Positions 21,730 to 33,276 of a stretch of DNA of 64,000 nt are shown one piece after another (within the stretch, counting starts at the first letter, position 1; every line of letters begins with the position of its first letter). A program made the position numbers and the translations under genes. Origin of the DNA: Gari tellinella (Eukaryota > Mollusca > Bivalvia > Cardiida > Psammobiidae); the NCBI GenBank assembly GCA_922989275.2, contig OV277870.1, forward strand, positions 39,304,356-39,368,355. The letters run 5' to 3'. The notes under the pieces were generated by a model. That model had not been told where the DNA came from and did not search any database. It saw nothing but the letters and a program-made list of their open reading frames with translations.

Positions 21730-23640
21730 TTACCTAAAAGGGTTATACACATATAAGGGTATAGAAGCAGATATAACAAGAAACGGTCCAATTTCGAACA
21801 GTCGTTTGTACTTTGACCATCTCTTGTTGAAAGCATCCCACTCACAATTGCTATAGGCAACTTGTTTATCTATAATGAAGTTGGTTTTAAGAAATTTTTT
21901 TAAACCCTGTATTTCTGGTATTGTGTTTTTGTATTTATTATTATATATGTATTTCTTGGCCAAACGTGTTATCCAGTTTTTTATTAAGTCTGTTTCTTTG
22001 GAGTGTATTATGTCTGTTTTTGAAAAATCAAGTTCGGAAAAAAAGAGTAAAATTTGAAATCAACCAACCTTTTATATTTGTCCAAAAGTTTTTTTTATTA
22101 TTTCACAATCTGAAAAGAGATGTGTAAATGTTTCAGTTTGCTGACCACAGAAACTGCAACTTTCATTATTTTTTATTCCTATTGTCTTCAGATATTTATT
22201 TATTGCCAGAATCCTGTGTACAATTTTGTATTGGAACCATCTTAGGTTCGAGTCTCTGGTTATGTTTTGTAAATTGCTGTATATATTTTTAAAGTTAAAG
22301 TTGTTATTTAAGTTAAGTTCAATTCTCCATTTTGCTTCCGCTTTTGGAGGAGCACTGCAATTTAATATGGTTTGATAAATTTTATGTGAGCCTTTTTCAT
22401 CTAAAGTGATAAATTTTATTGCTTTTGGCCAAACTGGTCTAATCAGGTTTAGTTCTTGTGTTTCTATTTGTAGATCATTTTTTAGTCTATTTAAAGTATC
22501 TAATAAACCGTATTATTGAATGAAGTTTGTGTCTATTTCTAATCTGTTACGGAATTCTTCCAGGGTGCTAAAATTGCCGTTAGCGTTTATAAGATCTGCT
22601 ATGAAAGAATATTCTTATTGATAAAAGATCTATAAATAATCGTTTTGCCTCCGATCTTCACTAGGGGGTTATGCCATAATGGCTGAGATAAAAAGTCTTC
22701 CCAGGTTAATACATGAACAGTTTTGTTAAAATGAATCCAAGCATTAAAAACATCTTTCCAGAATGCATTATTTATATTCTTGAGTTTGTTTTGTAAAAAG
22801 TAAATACCATAGTTAAAAATTTCGTTTACTTATGGGAAGGTTTTTTTCTCTAAAATGTTGATCCACTTACTGTTATCTTTTAAGATCCTACGTATCCATG
22901 TTACTTTTGTTGAGTCAATAAATGTTAATAAATTGATCATCTTTAAACCCCCGTCAGAATATTGTTGTGTTATTGCGTTTCTTTTGGTTTTATCTGGTTT
23001 GTTGTTCCATAGAAATTTGAAAAATATTGAGTCTAATTCTTTTAGTATATTGTTTGTGGGGTTTTGTAGAGATTGAAACAGGTGATTTAATTTTGAAACT
23101 GCGAGGCTTTTAAGAACCGTAATTTTTCCGAATGGTGTCAATATCCTTTTAGACCAATGATATTAAAAGTGATTTATTTTCGGGATAGTTAAGATTGTTG
23201 ATTTCTTCTAAATTAAGATGGAAATGAATGCCTAAAACACGGAATTTACCTTTTTCCCAACATAGATTCTTATCTTCAAAGTATTTTTGCTCGCTCTCTT
23301 TCTTACTGCCAAACCATACGGCTTTAGTTTTTTCAATATTTATGTGAAGGCCGGAGGCGTCAGCATAGAATTTTAATATTTTAGAGCAAATTTTAGAGAT
23401 TTTTCAGTTGCATCAAGTGTGAGAGTTGTATCGTCAGCATATTGGGATATGAGATGCTTTTCATTACCCACTTTTATACCTTTTATGTTTTTATTGTTTT
23501 TGATCATTATTGCCAGGATTTCTGCGCATATAATAAAAATGTAAGGGGAGAGAGGATCCCCTTGCCTACATCCTCTTGAAATATTGAACCACTCTGATAT
23601 TTTCCCATTTACTAGAACACAAGGTAACCTCCGTTTGGCG
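21730..23640 (-). pseudogene. L1/Tx1-like LINE ORF2, RT to C-terminus, decayed
   Basis: On the minus strand it reads ISRGCRQGDPLSPYIFIICA, the catalytic ISQYADDTTLTLDATEKS, LHINIEKTKAVWFGSKKESE, TPFGKITVLKSLAVSKLNHL and SIFFKFLWNNKPDKTKRNAI, then a Cys/His zf-RVT motif (CSFCGQQTETFTHLFSDC) around 22130, ending KKFLKTNFIIDKQVAYSNCE near 21850. These are the blocks of L1/Tx1-clade ORF2. It is broken by frameshifts and truncated on its 5' side at about 23640, where the opposite-strand ORF1 region starts. Confidence 0.75.
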
Positions 23641-23927
23641 CTCAAAATGGTGGACACGTAATTTTTTTGGTTGACGAATGGTCGAGTTAAAGAGAGAGTC
23701 TATGTCCATACAAACAAACAAGTGATTGCGAATGAATGAAAAGGTGATGTAAACAACCATGGTAACGATATTATAATTTTTGTGAACCGAACACCGTCCT
23801 GGTTAAAGTCATAACAGTCTTTCTTTTGATTTAAGGAATACCCCACCCACCAACCGACAATACATTTTACCGAAGCTCTTGGCCGAAACACATAGTACCT
23901 CGCATAACTGCAACTTTAAATAAAACA

Positions 23928-24670
23928 ATGTCCGCATCAACGAAAAAGTCCCAAAGCAGTACGCCCAAAACCACAAAGCCTTAAAAAAGAAAGGGACCCG
24001 AAAGAAAACAAAGAAAATGAAGATCAACAAGACAAAACTGATAATATGCATAACACAAGGTCAAAGGGTCCCTCTTCTGACAAGGGTCAACCAAAAATTA
24101 GGGATGCATGCATTTGAAACGACGCCAAGCGAGGAACAGCCAGCTACAAGTTCAGATATACTGAAGGTCTTAAACAAGCTTGAAATCATTCAAAAAGACA
24201 ATGGAACTCTGAAGCAACAGATAGCAGATATGCACAAAACCCTGCACTCCAAGATTGTAGAAGTGGAAAACAAAGTCTCAAAATTAGACTCAGAAACAAG
24301 GGAAGAAATTAAAACAAACAAAGATGACATAATCAGCTTAAAGGGGACAGTTTCCGAAATGGAAAAGAGTATAAACTTTCAAGATGAGCAACTCTTAATT
24401 CAAAAATCAGACTTTAAGAAACTACTAGAAAAACAATAGAAAAGATTCAACAAAAAACTGACTGAGGCTGGTGAACGGGAAGCATCCATAAAATCTGAAC
24501 TTGGAAACCTGAAAGAAAAATCCCTAGATATGGAAAGGCATAACCGAAAGTACAATCTCCTGTTCTATGGTATAAGCGAAACTGCACAATAATGAGAACA
24601 TTTATAGAGTTGTAAAAGAGTTTCTTAAAAATGAGGTCAAGATCCCTAATGAAGTGCTAGGCCAAATCTT
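23928..24670 (+). pseudogene. L1-like LINE ORF1 (coiled coil and RRM start)
   Basis: Likely start ATG at 23928 (MSASTKKSQSSTPKTTKP), then a stop and frame change into a Lys-rich segment and a long coiled coil (ILKVLNKLEIIQKDNGTLKQ; VSKLDSETREEIKTNKDDII). It continues after a stop at 24437 as ERHNRKYNLLFYGISET and VVKEFLKNEVKIPNEVLGQI, the start of the L1 ORF1p RRM-like domain. It is oriented opposite to the RT fragment at 21730-23640. Confidence 0.62.
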
Positions 24671-24675
24671 CTTCT

Positions 24676-25484
24676 AGTTGAACATCAACGATTTGCCAGA
24701 TAACGTAACGTCTCAGGTGAGACGATATAGAGACCAACTTGACCAATACGAAAGGAGACATTATGGTGTCGTTCTGTAGGCTGACCTTGACCGTTTGCAG
24801 AGTTGGGGACACCGATTGGACATGCTGTTTTAACCTAAGCAGTGTAATAATTTACACATCCTGAAGCCCGTATGCCCCATTAAGACCCAGTATACCCTGC
24901 ATGTACAGGCTCTGGCGACAGTGAAGAGCGATAATTTAAGTAAATTCTAGGAAATACGGTAAGTGCAGACCTCTGTTGGAATGTTCATATTAAAGCATAC
25001 TCCAACCGAACCCAAGGCTTCCTAAGGCGGAACATTAGGACTACCCATAAAGACGCAGTGAAATAGACCACAAAACACGTGTAAGACCGTAGGTGGATTT
25101 TGTTATGTTTTGTTTGTTAACGTCCGTTTCTGCCATCTATGGGCTAATTGGACGCCCGAGAGACAGAGGGGAGCGGATACAGAGAACCCGGGCGTGATGT
25201 CCTACGCTTATTATCGAAAGAGTTCTCTGGTTCTTTTATATGCCAAGTGTAAAGCACTCATACATCGGACCTCGGTCTATAACGTCTCATCCGAAGGACT
25301 TGGTAGTTGGAATATGCCTCTATGGTCTGGAGTCCATACACCAGGTAAAAATAAAGAAAATGGTTTTAAGAAAAGGGTAGTAAGATGGATTGAAATGAAT
25401 TATTATACCTATGAAAGTGCAAAAATGAAAAATGAACTAAGCTTGCGGACCTTTGAGGACACATTGTGCTTCTATTTGATCTAG
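24676..25484 (+). pseudogene. CR1/L2-type reverse transcriptase fragment
   Basis: Reads NINDLPDNVTSQVR (after RT block 4), DLDRLQSWGHRLDM, LHILKPVCPIKTQYTLHVQA, FLRRNIRTTHKDA and, further on, KKRVVRWIEMNYYTYESAKM then LRTFEDTLCFYLI, which matches the RRAARWV...SYESSVT...L-TLEDRR pattern of RT tails. The YxDD region is scrambled. It adjoins ORF1 of a different LINE at 24670. Confidence 0.5.
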
Positions 25485-25489
25485 ACCAG

Positions 25490-27300
25490 TTTAAGTAAAC
25501 AGTTACAAAAACTGTTTTTTGTTAAGATCAGAACTAGTGTTTTAATCTCTTTTAAACAATACTATATTTCTACTTACTAAACAGCAACACGTTTTAACTG
25601 TAAATCAACATATTATTCTATCACACTTTTACTTTTCAATTTGCTCCGATAGATGCACAGCAGCAACAACAACAAGAACTACCATTGAAGCGTTTATTGA
25701 ACTTGAGTCAAAATGTATTGTGTTGTTTTATCGGCAGACAAATATCTAGTCGTACAAAGGATTCGAAATAGAATCTAGTACCCGACAACCAGTTATATAA
25801 GTCCGTACTTCTAGCAGATGTAGAGTAGTAAATATTCTTTGGATAAGCTGTTTCTATAACTGAGATTACGTCCGGTGACCAGAAAGTACAACACTCTGTC
25901 ATCCCAAGATGTACTAACACGCCAACTTTGGTATTCTTAGCTGATCAGGGAATATGCCATTAACAGACATGGGGCGATTACTTGAAAATATGTAATCGAT
26001 TAAATTATGATTATTTGACAGTTTAGCAGTAATCGATTACTTCATGATTACTGCATCTTTTGCCAGTAATCGATTATTGTGATTACTTTAAGTGTGAGTA
26101 ATCATGATTAATGATTACTTTGCAAGTAAGAAGTTGAAAACAAACTGTATGACTGTGTTTCCAGTTTTATTTGCAACGGAGCAAAGAGTACACTATTCTA
26201 AGCTGCAAATGATATGTCTATTTGTTCCATAATGTCAATTTTGTCTTACTTCACTACTTATGTTACTTAACCCGTTTCATTCTAGATACATTATTTGCTC
26301 AGAGTGAACCTGCGCGTCAAGAAGTTAACGTTCATTACCAGGCCACATAAAATTTGTGGTAAGCAGACATGAGCCCCCCACCTGTTTTGCGCGTGCGGAC
26401 ATGACCCCCCCCCCCGACCCGCCATATGATAAGATGTATGTTTTATTGTGTAAAAGTAAAGATTTAAAACTTCAAAACGTGTTTATAAGTCTTATTCTGT
26501 CATTATTGCACTTTATATATTAAGCTTTTAACCCAAAATGTTTGAGAACTTTGATATGTTTGAGAATTATAAGACACAAACAACACCTTTTACTTACAAC
26601 TGTAAGGACACTAGATTCACAAACAATCTATCAAACTTACACGTTTTACTGGCGGTGTTACTTTAGTAAAAAGAGTCAATTAAATAATTAATTCCATGTA
26701 TCATCAAAGTGTTACCGACAGTTTGATTCGCTAATAGGCAACGATTATATTATTTTTTCTACAGTGATTTTTTTACCTGCGAGTACCGACTCCTAGACTC
26801 ATTAAAATCTTGTGGGACTCATAAATTTAAAATCTGTTAGTCCATTGCTCATGTCCGTCAATCAACATTTGTAGCGTGACCTGGATCCAAATATCATATA
26901 AATACAAAAATCTTTATTATCAATATCTAGAATGAAGTGGGTTAACCTATTACTCTATAAAGAATTATTTTATGCCTTTAATTTTTTCCTTCACTGAAGA
27001 AAATAGTTCCACTTAATGCTGTTATAAATATGTACCATAACAAATAGTTTCAATATTCTAGCTATAGTAGCTTAAAGCAAGTTGGAAGTAAAGCAGAATG
27101 CACCTTAGATCTATATAATTTTTCAAATTTCTTGTTGCATTTGATCACCTGAATGGCATTTCAAATGTCTCATCACTGAGGCAACACCTCACAGGTCTGA
27201 ACTGAAAAGTCTTTCAAAACGGGCAGAACTCCATACATGGAATAAATTAGTGAATTTATTTATTATTGAATCAAACAATTTGAATCAAGACTAAATACAG
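25490..27300. other. No recognised gene
   Basis: Holds the GTAATCGATTAC repeat, C/G-rich patches near 26365-26420 (GACCCCCCCCCCCG) and a half copy of the AAAGCAGG MITE at about 26990-27110. The rest is AT-rich. Confidence 0.5.
25970..26140. repeat. GTAATCGATTAC-rich repeat, possible hAT end
   Basis: Multiple TAATCGATTAC and GTAATCATGATTA words after GGGGCGATTACTTG. A similar GCGATTACGATTA patch is at 6680-6745. Such motifs occur near ends of some animal hAT elements (recollection, unverified). Confidence 0.35.
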
Positions 27301-27322
27301 ATTACATATCAAACTGGCGATT

Positions 27323-28391
27323 TTGAAGGCCAAAACTCAGTTAAGGCATAACAGGCAGTTTTCAAACGTATTTATTCATAGTGATCTACCGCCAGCTGAG
27401 CGCTCAACAAGTAGAAATTTCGCCACTATTCTAGGTGCAATAAACTCGGGAGATCTCTCTATGAGAGGCGCTAGAGTTGTGCGCAGGCATAACGAGGATC
27501 GTCGCGATATTAGTGTTGGTGATTACGATCGTGGTTCCAGATCTGGTGCTTATGACAGACGGCCCGATTACAATGACCGCCGTGATCGTCACAGAGATGA
27601 TCGTACATCGGACCGACCTGGCCAGTGGAATGGGGAAAGGGCGCGTAATACTGATTCTCGCTATGGAGACAGGCATTCTAATCACCCTGGTAGCTACCCC
27701 AATGGACGTAGATAGGTAAATGCCGGGTTTTGGAATGTGCGCGGTTGAAAAAAAGATACAAGTTCAGACAGTCATTCATGCATACTAAGCCAGGATATAG
27801 ATATTATTGGGATCGCGGAGTCACTTGATTGACAATATATCTATGGACGGATATACCTGGGTTGGACATAACAGGAAACGTATACACAAGAACGCACGAA
27901 ACGGGTCAGGAGGAGTTGGTTTTCTTATCAGTAATACTTTATTAGAAGAATTTAGCTGCTCTATAGTTGATAATACTCATGAAGGTATTCTATTACTAAA
28001 ATTAAGTCATAAATTGTGTAATTTTAATATTTTGCCATGAGTGTGCTATCTTCCCCCCCCCCCCCCCCCCCCCCCCCCCAAGAAAATTCTGCTCGATTGT
28101 TTGATGTGAATAGTTTTTATGATTCTCTTTTGTATCTGTTTTACCAATTCAAAGATGCAGGCTCATTTTACATATGTGGAGATTTTAATAGTCGTTGTGG
28201 TAATAGCGATTATTTTATACGTGGTTTTGACGATGTTATAGATAGAGAAATTATTGATTTTAGTATGAATAAGTACGGTGAATTACTGTTAGAGTTCTTA
28301 ATTAATGCAAATATGTGTATGTTAAATGGCCGAAACAGTATAAAGAACGATTTCACATCAGTTTCATTCAAAGGTACATCGGTTGTTGATT
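27323..28391 (+). pseudogene. LINE ORF with Arg/Asp-rich leader and endonuclease domain
   Basis: 27323-27715 encodes a basic/acidic low-complexity leader (RRPDYNDRRDRHRDDRTSDR). After one stop it reads AGFWNVRG, DIDIIGIAES, GGVGFLISNTLLEEFSCSIV and, past a 27-base C run, SFYICGDFNSRCGNSDYFIR and SFKGTSVVDF. These are the opening blocks of an endonuclease/exonuclease/phosphatase domain of a non-LTR retrotransposon. Similarity stops at 28391, where a GTCC-rich repeat array begins; no RT follows. Confidence 0.65.
28053..28079 (+). repeat. Poly-C tract (27 bases)
   Basis: A run of C inside a former LINE endonuclease coding region, where the uninterrupted reading would be CVCYLPP...ENSARLFD. Expansion or assembly error. 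Confidence 0.85.
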
Positions 28392-28392
28392 T

Positions 28393-29400
28393 TTATACGC
28401 CCACCTCTAAAGGTGGTCGTATATTGGCGTCGCCCTGTCCGTCCGTCCGTTCGTACGTTCGTCCGTGCTTACGAGAGGGTACTTACGTGGCTAAAATTCT
28501 TAGCCCCATAATTGAAAAACATTAACCTGGCCGTCTCTTGTGACATTAACCTGGCCATTTCTTGTGACATTAACCTGGCCAGTTGTGGGACATAGGGTTA
28601 GGGGTAGGGTTAGCCTCCAGATCATTATTTTTCGAGTTAGAGCAAAAAGAAGTTGTCGGTTGTGTGGCTAGCCACGCAAAAGAAAACAATAGAAAATAGC
28701 CACATATGTATCCTCCCGTAAGAACGTCCGTTCGTTCGTCCGTCAACAGTTTGTTTGTCCAGACTTTTCCGGGAAACTATTACAGGGTTATTAATGAAAC
28801 TTCACACAAATGTTATATGCATCAAGATCTAAAACTGAGATGAGTTTGAGGTTCATTCCAATTTTCATTACAGAGTTATCTGCCCTTGATGTACTCAAAT
28901 ATGCTAATAAAAGCTTGTCCGGAGTTTTCTGGAAAAACTGTTGGAGGGATATTAATGAAACTTCACACAAATGTGATATGCATCAAGATCTAAAGCCGAG
29001 TCTAGTTTAAAGTTCATTTGCTTTTTCCTTACAGAGTTATCTGTCCTTGATGTACTCAAATATACTTTAAAAAGCTTGTCTGGAGTTTTCTGGGAAAACT
29101 ATTTGAAGGATATTAATGAAACTTCACAGAAAGGTTATTTGCATCAAAATCTGAAACTGAGTTTAGTTTGAGATTTATTTGATATTTCATTACAGAGTTA
29201 TATCTGCCCTTGGTGTACTCAAATATGCTATAAAAGGCTTATTTGACAGTGTTAATACACTTAGCAACTACAGTTTTGAATGGATTTTGATTATGCTTGC
29301 CCGCAGTATAATTATAGAAGTAAAAGTTCATGAAAGGGTTGATTATTATTGAAATCGGATCATTGTGTTGAGTTATCTGCCCTTAGTGTACTCAGATATG
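28393..29400. repeat. Array of about 185-bp units with GTCC-rich head
   Basis: Begins TATACGCCCACCTC and (GTCC)n at about 28435-28465; a second GTTCGTTCGTCCGTC is at about 28730. Then three or four units of GTTTTCTGGAAAAACT...ATTAATGAAACTTCACA...CAGAGTTATCTGCCCTTGAT. It cuts the LINE endonuclease at 28391. Confidence 0.7.
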
Positions 29401-29571
29401 CTAGAAAAGGCTTTCTATCAGTATTGTTTAGGCTCTCGGAGCTCTACCAGTCTACAGATTAGAATAAATTTTGATAAAACTATATATATATTTGCCAGTG
29501 GGCGTATAATGTACCGCTTGCGAGTCTCTCGTTGTTTTGGTCAAACTGCCTTAACTCTACGTTTTGAGAAA

Positions 29572-29870
29572 TTAACCATTTCACTCTCATTGACGTCATG
29601 AAGCGCATTTGCAAACAGTTTTGATCCACACTCGTATCGATACGTTTTAAGGCATACTACTCCGAATCTTACTTTGAAACGATCTTGCAAACAATTAAAT
29701 TTTACGCAGACGACAATGAAACGGTGAAGGGGTAAACATATGAATACTTGTTAATCCTTTCACCGAAAGAATCGCCTAAAGTCGAATCTGCAAACTGTTT
29801 GACACCCGTTTCGATATTTCTTATGCCATACTCTCTTAATTCTAACTTTGAAATGATATTGCGGTAGTGG
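29572..29870. mobile_element. TTAA-type MITEs, two neighbouring copies
   Basis: 29572-29736 runs from TTAACCATTTCACTCTCATT to AATGAAACGGTGAAGGGGTA. A second copy starts at about 29752 (TTAATCCTTTCACCG) and is cut by the SINE at 29861. Hairpins are half-deleted. Confidence 0.55.
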
Positions 29871-30136
29871 TCCAATGGTTAACACCTTGGACTACGGTAC
29901 CAGGGGTCGTGAGTTCGATCCCCCGCCGGACCAGCGGTCTGACTAGGGGATTTTTCTGAATCCCCGATGATGTACAGGAATGTTCTTGAGCAAGACATGC
30001 CCGAATTGCTCCTCTCCACCCAGGGGTTAAATGGGTACCTGTGAAGGGTCTGAGTCGGTACTGCGGCTGCATTTGACTGCGCCATATGTTAGCAGTGCTC
30101 ATAGGCAAGATGGCTCGATGATCAGGGGAGTATATG
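29861..30136 (+). mobile_element. tRNA-derived SINE, interrupted
   Basis: Head GCGGTAGTGGTCCAATGGTT (A box) and GAGTTCGATCCCCCGCC (B box), with a body containing CACCCAGGGGTTAAATGGGT and GGCTCGATGATCAGGGGAG. It is interrupted by the hAT-like element; the SINE tail resumes at 32311. It shares its body with the SINE at 3855-4085. Confidence 0.7.
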
Positions 30137-32302
30137 CATAGGTGGTTCTCTCGAAAAATATTTTTTTTTACCCTTACTCTATTTATATACAAGGTATACA
30201 ACTCTAAAAATGGCATTGCCAGAAAATGGGTAAAAACATATTTAAACCTAACTAAAACGGGTTTTATTGTTCGTATAATACACCATATTCATAAAAAAGG
30301 TATTAAGGTATAGGTCGTTCAACTTAGAAAGACGAAATTTCAAAAATATTTGTCACGAAGCTCAATTACATGAGCTCGTCCCAAGAGTTCACGGGTGTCA
30401 ACCGCGTAAAGTTGCGTAAACACACGTTATAGGGGATATTCACTCATAATTTACATTACATTTATAAAATAAAAGTCAAAAATCCAATCAGCAACCATCA
30501 AACTTTATTCAAGCTCATATGAAATGGACATAAGACAACAACAGTTGACGGCCTCATTTGCATTTAGCTATTGACTGCCATTTTGGATAAAGTTAGAGCT
30601 TTGTAAAGAGCGATTTCATTGGCTGGCCGATTGGTTCCCTAATACAATGCGCCGAACACTAATGACTATAAAAAACGGTAAACAGTCATTTGTGTAAATA
30701 AAAGGCACCGATAACGCCGTTAACGGTTATTATTTATTCTGCATCTGAGTTTATTACGCCGTAGAATCCTATTAGAAACGAGTTAATTTTTATTTACCTT
30801 TAAGGTCTGCATTATTTACAAATTTGCTGTAAACCGGCATGTAATTTAAATCTACGCCACGCTCGGAACTAAGGAACCAGTTTTCCGGAAGGTTGCTACA
30901 TAGCAACAGCCAATGAAATTATTTGCTGCATATGGGTCATTTGCATATATTTACATTCACCTTGTAATATAAAGTCTCTATGTAATCGTATAAAAAATAT
31001 GCAGGTCAATTCTCGATGAACCTACGACTCGAATCCGGTTCCAGCCAGTTAGAAAGAGGGCGGAGTCTCCGCCGCGAAGAAAATCTTCCATACGGCGGAG
31101 AGATACTGAACAAGTTAAGATCTACCTTTAGATTATCCGTTTGGGTATCTCGAAACCCCTATTTAAAGTCGCAGACAGTTCAATTAAAATCAAATTGCGA
31201 TAAAAAAAATGCTGTTTTTAAGGGAGGTTATCATATTACGCTCCGTCATTAAAGCTGTACGCGTTCTCTCCCTTCTCCGAGTGTTCTATTTATAGATTAG
31301 ACAAGTTGTCTTCCAATTACGGTTTGAAATTGACAAGTTCAAACAATTTGTTCACCAGAATTACATAGGAAAGTCGCTCAAACACAAAATAATGCATTCA
31401 CACTTACTAAATTGGTAACGTAATGTTCCGTTATGACATATTGAAACTAGCCTATGTGTATTGGATATGCCACGGATAGCCGCGGGTGTGTGTACACGCT
31501 GACTGTGTAGTCGCATTTCAGCGTTGCTATGTGTAAAGCGTGTATAAAAACTTGCGCCACCTAATTGTTTAAAATATGCTTTGATAATGGATATTCAGAT
31601 TGAAATTTTTGTTTTAGTTTCTTACGAGCGTTCTTAAAGCACAGCGAGAAAGTTTACTGCGGAAAACTCTGAAATTATCATGTAAATACAGTACATGTAG
31701 TAAGGACTACTTTTGACACCATATTTAGAAACTGGAATGGCTATTACATCGATATTACATCTATCAAACCCATTTAGCCGGTATATGATATATTCATATA
31801 CATGAAAACAAATCTGGTCAAACTACACATTAAATGGATGACAGAAAATGAAAATATAAATATAAGGAATAAACAACATCTTTTTGCCGCTCATGACGGT
31901 ATGACTACATTTGCTTCGGGGGGTAAGTTTATTGAAAACGCCCTTCGGGCGTTTACAAAACGTACCCCCTGCGAAGCTAATGTAGTCATACCGTCATGAA
32001 CGTCAAAAAGATGTTGTTTATTCCTATAGTACATTTCGCAATCGACAAAATATATACACGTATTGAATTTTGCACCACAATGCTCTTATTCCACATCGAC
32101 TTGTAACAAAGCTTATGTTTCGAAGTCATCTTTTGTTTATTGAACAAACTATTGCGTTTAATTAGTGCAGTTGCGAGCATAGGGCGAGTTTAAGCTGGTT
32201 TTAACCCTAATGTAATCGCTTGACAGGTCGAGTTGTATACCTTGTTCTATAAATAGATAGACCTCTAGTATGTATATTACCAACTCGAGAGAACCACCTA
32301 TG
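30137..32302. mobile_element. hAT-like non-autonomous DNA transposon, 2166 bp
   Basis: Terminal inverted repeats CATAGGTGGTTCTCTCGA at both ends, flanked by a perfect 8-bp duplication AGTATATG (30129-30136 and 32303-32310). Sub-terminal TCTATTTATA...ACAAGGTATACAACTC also matches in inverted order. The 8-bp duplication points to the hAT superfamily. No transposase ORF was recognised. A 161-bp hairpin lies inside at 31865-32025. Confidence 0.75.
31865..32025. repeat. 161-bp near-perfect hairpin inside the hAT-like element
   Basis: Left arm AGGAATAAACAACATCTTTT and onward through TCATGACGGTATGACTACAT is mirrored on the right. The loop contains a second small hairpin, AACGCCCTTCGGGCGTT. The arms are about 70-78 bp. 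Confidence 0.75.
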
Positions 32303-32518
32303 AGTATATGTACAGTCGGCTGAGCGGTCATTCGGACTGAAAGTAGACTTTAACTTGGTATATTATTTATTTATTTATATTGCAGACTATAATATTGAAG
32401 CAGACGACACAATAACGGTGTAGGGGTAAAACACTCAAAAATAATTTGGCGATGAAAGGGTTGAGGCAAGTCCGAGACCGTGGTATACAACCTGCCAATC
32501 GCGACTAAACTAGTATTT

Positions 32519-32583
32519 GCAAACAGTTTGGACCCAGATCGGACAACGCGTTACGTTGCGTCTGATCTTAATCCAAACTGTTT
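32519..32583. repeat. CAAACAG hairpin module
   Basis: GCAAACAGTTTGGACCCAGA...CAACGCG / TGCGTCTGATCTTAATCCAA then ACTGTTT, just past the hAT-like element. Confidence 0.7.
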
Positions 32584-33011
32584 AACAACCTTCCTTAAGT
32601 TTCGTTAACGCATTCAACCCTATTTACTTACACACGTTCTACCTGCGGAGACTACACGTGTCCTATACAAACAGTATGGAACCTGTGAGCAGGGTCTGCA
32701 CTGTTTGTATTTTTTCAATATATTGTCAAAAATCAATTCAAAATAGTCAAATAGGACTAGACTTAATTGGAAATTGGAAGCTTATCATCATGTTTCAGTG
32801 TTGAATGCGTTAATTAAAATGTATAAATCTTAACTGAATATTTTTTGCAGACGACCATTTCGACAGAATAAGGAGTAAAGGAAACACATTGTTTTGCAGT
32901 ATCGTTCTTTGATATATTTCATGAGGGTTTTGCCATCTGGTGTGTTTTAGTGATAAGATTTTTATGAACCTACACCACTTTACAGTTTAAATCAGTGGAA
33001 GTCAGCTATAG

Positions 33012-33276
33012 ATGATAATGGCCGTTGTATTGTGGGTTTATAGCTGCCTTGCTGCGATATACTCTACATCAGTATCTGCAGACAAACGTCTTGTGCTGCA
33101 TAGCGATTTAGATTTGTCATCTGCTTTCGGAACAATCAACAAAAATCTCACCGAATTTGAAAAGAGATTGCTCCAGGTTGAATCTAGAATTGGACAGTTA
33201 GAAGCCGAAAATAAACATCTGACAACGGAAAACAAGCAGCTCGTTGCACAACTTGCCAAAATGGACACTCAAAATG
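33012..33276 (+). CDS. Gene 1 exon 1: signal peptide and coiled coil
   Basis: 265 nt, 88 codons plus one base, donor g|gtaggc at 33276/33277. It encodes the signal peptide, a RLVLHSDLDLSSAFGTINKN segment shared with gene 2, and a short coiled coil ending KMDTQN. Confidence 0.85.

Noticed and set aside
27431..27685. Minus-strand Ile/Thr-rich frame
   Set aside because: Shadow of the Arg/Asp-rich leader of the LINE ORF on the plus strand.
29842..30216. 124-codon minus-strand frame
   Set aside because: Antisense translation of a tRNA-derived SINE; such frames recur in SINE copies.
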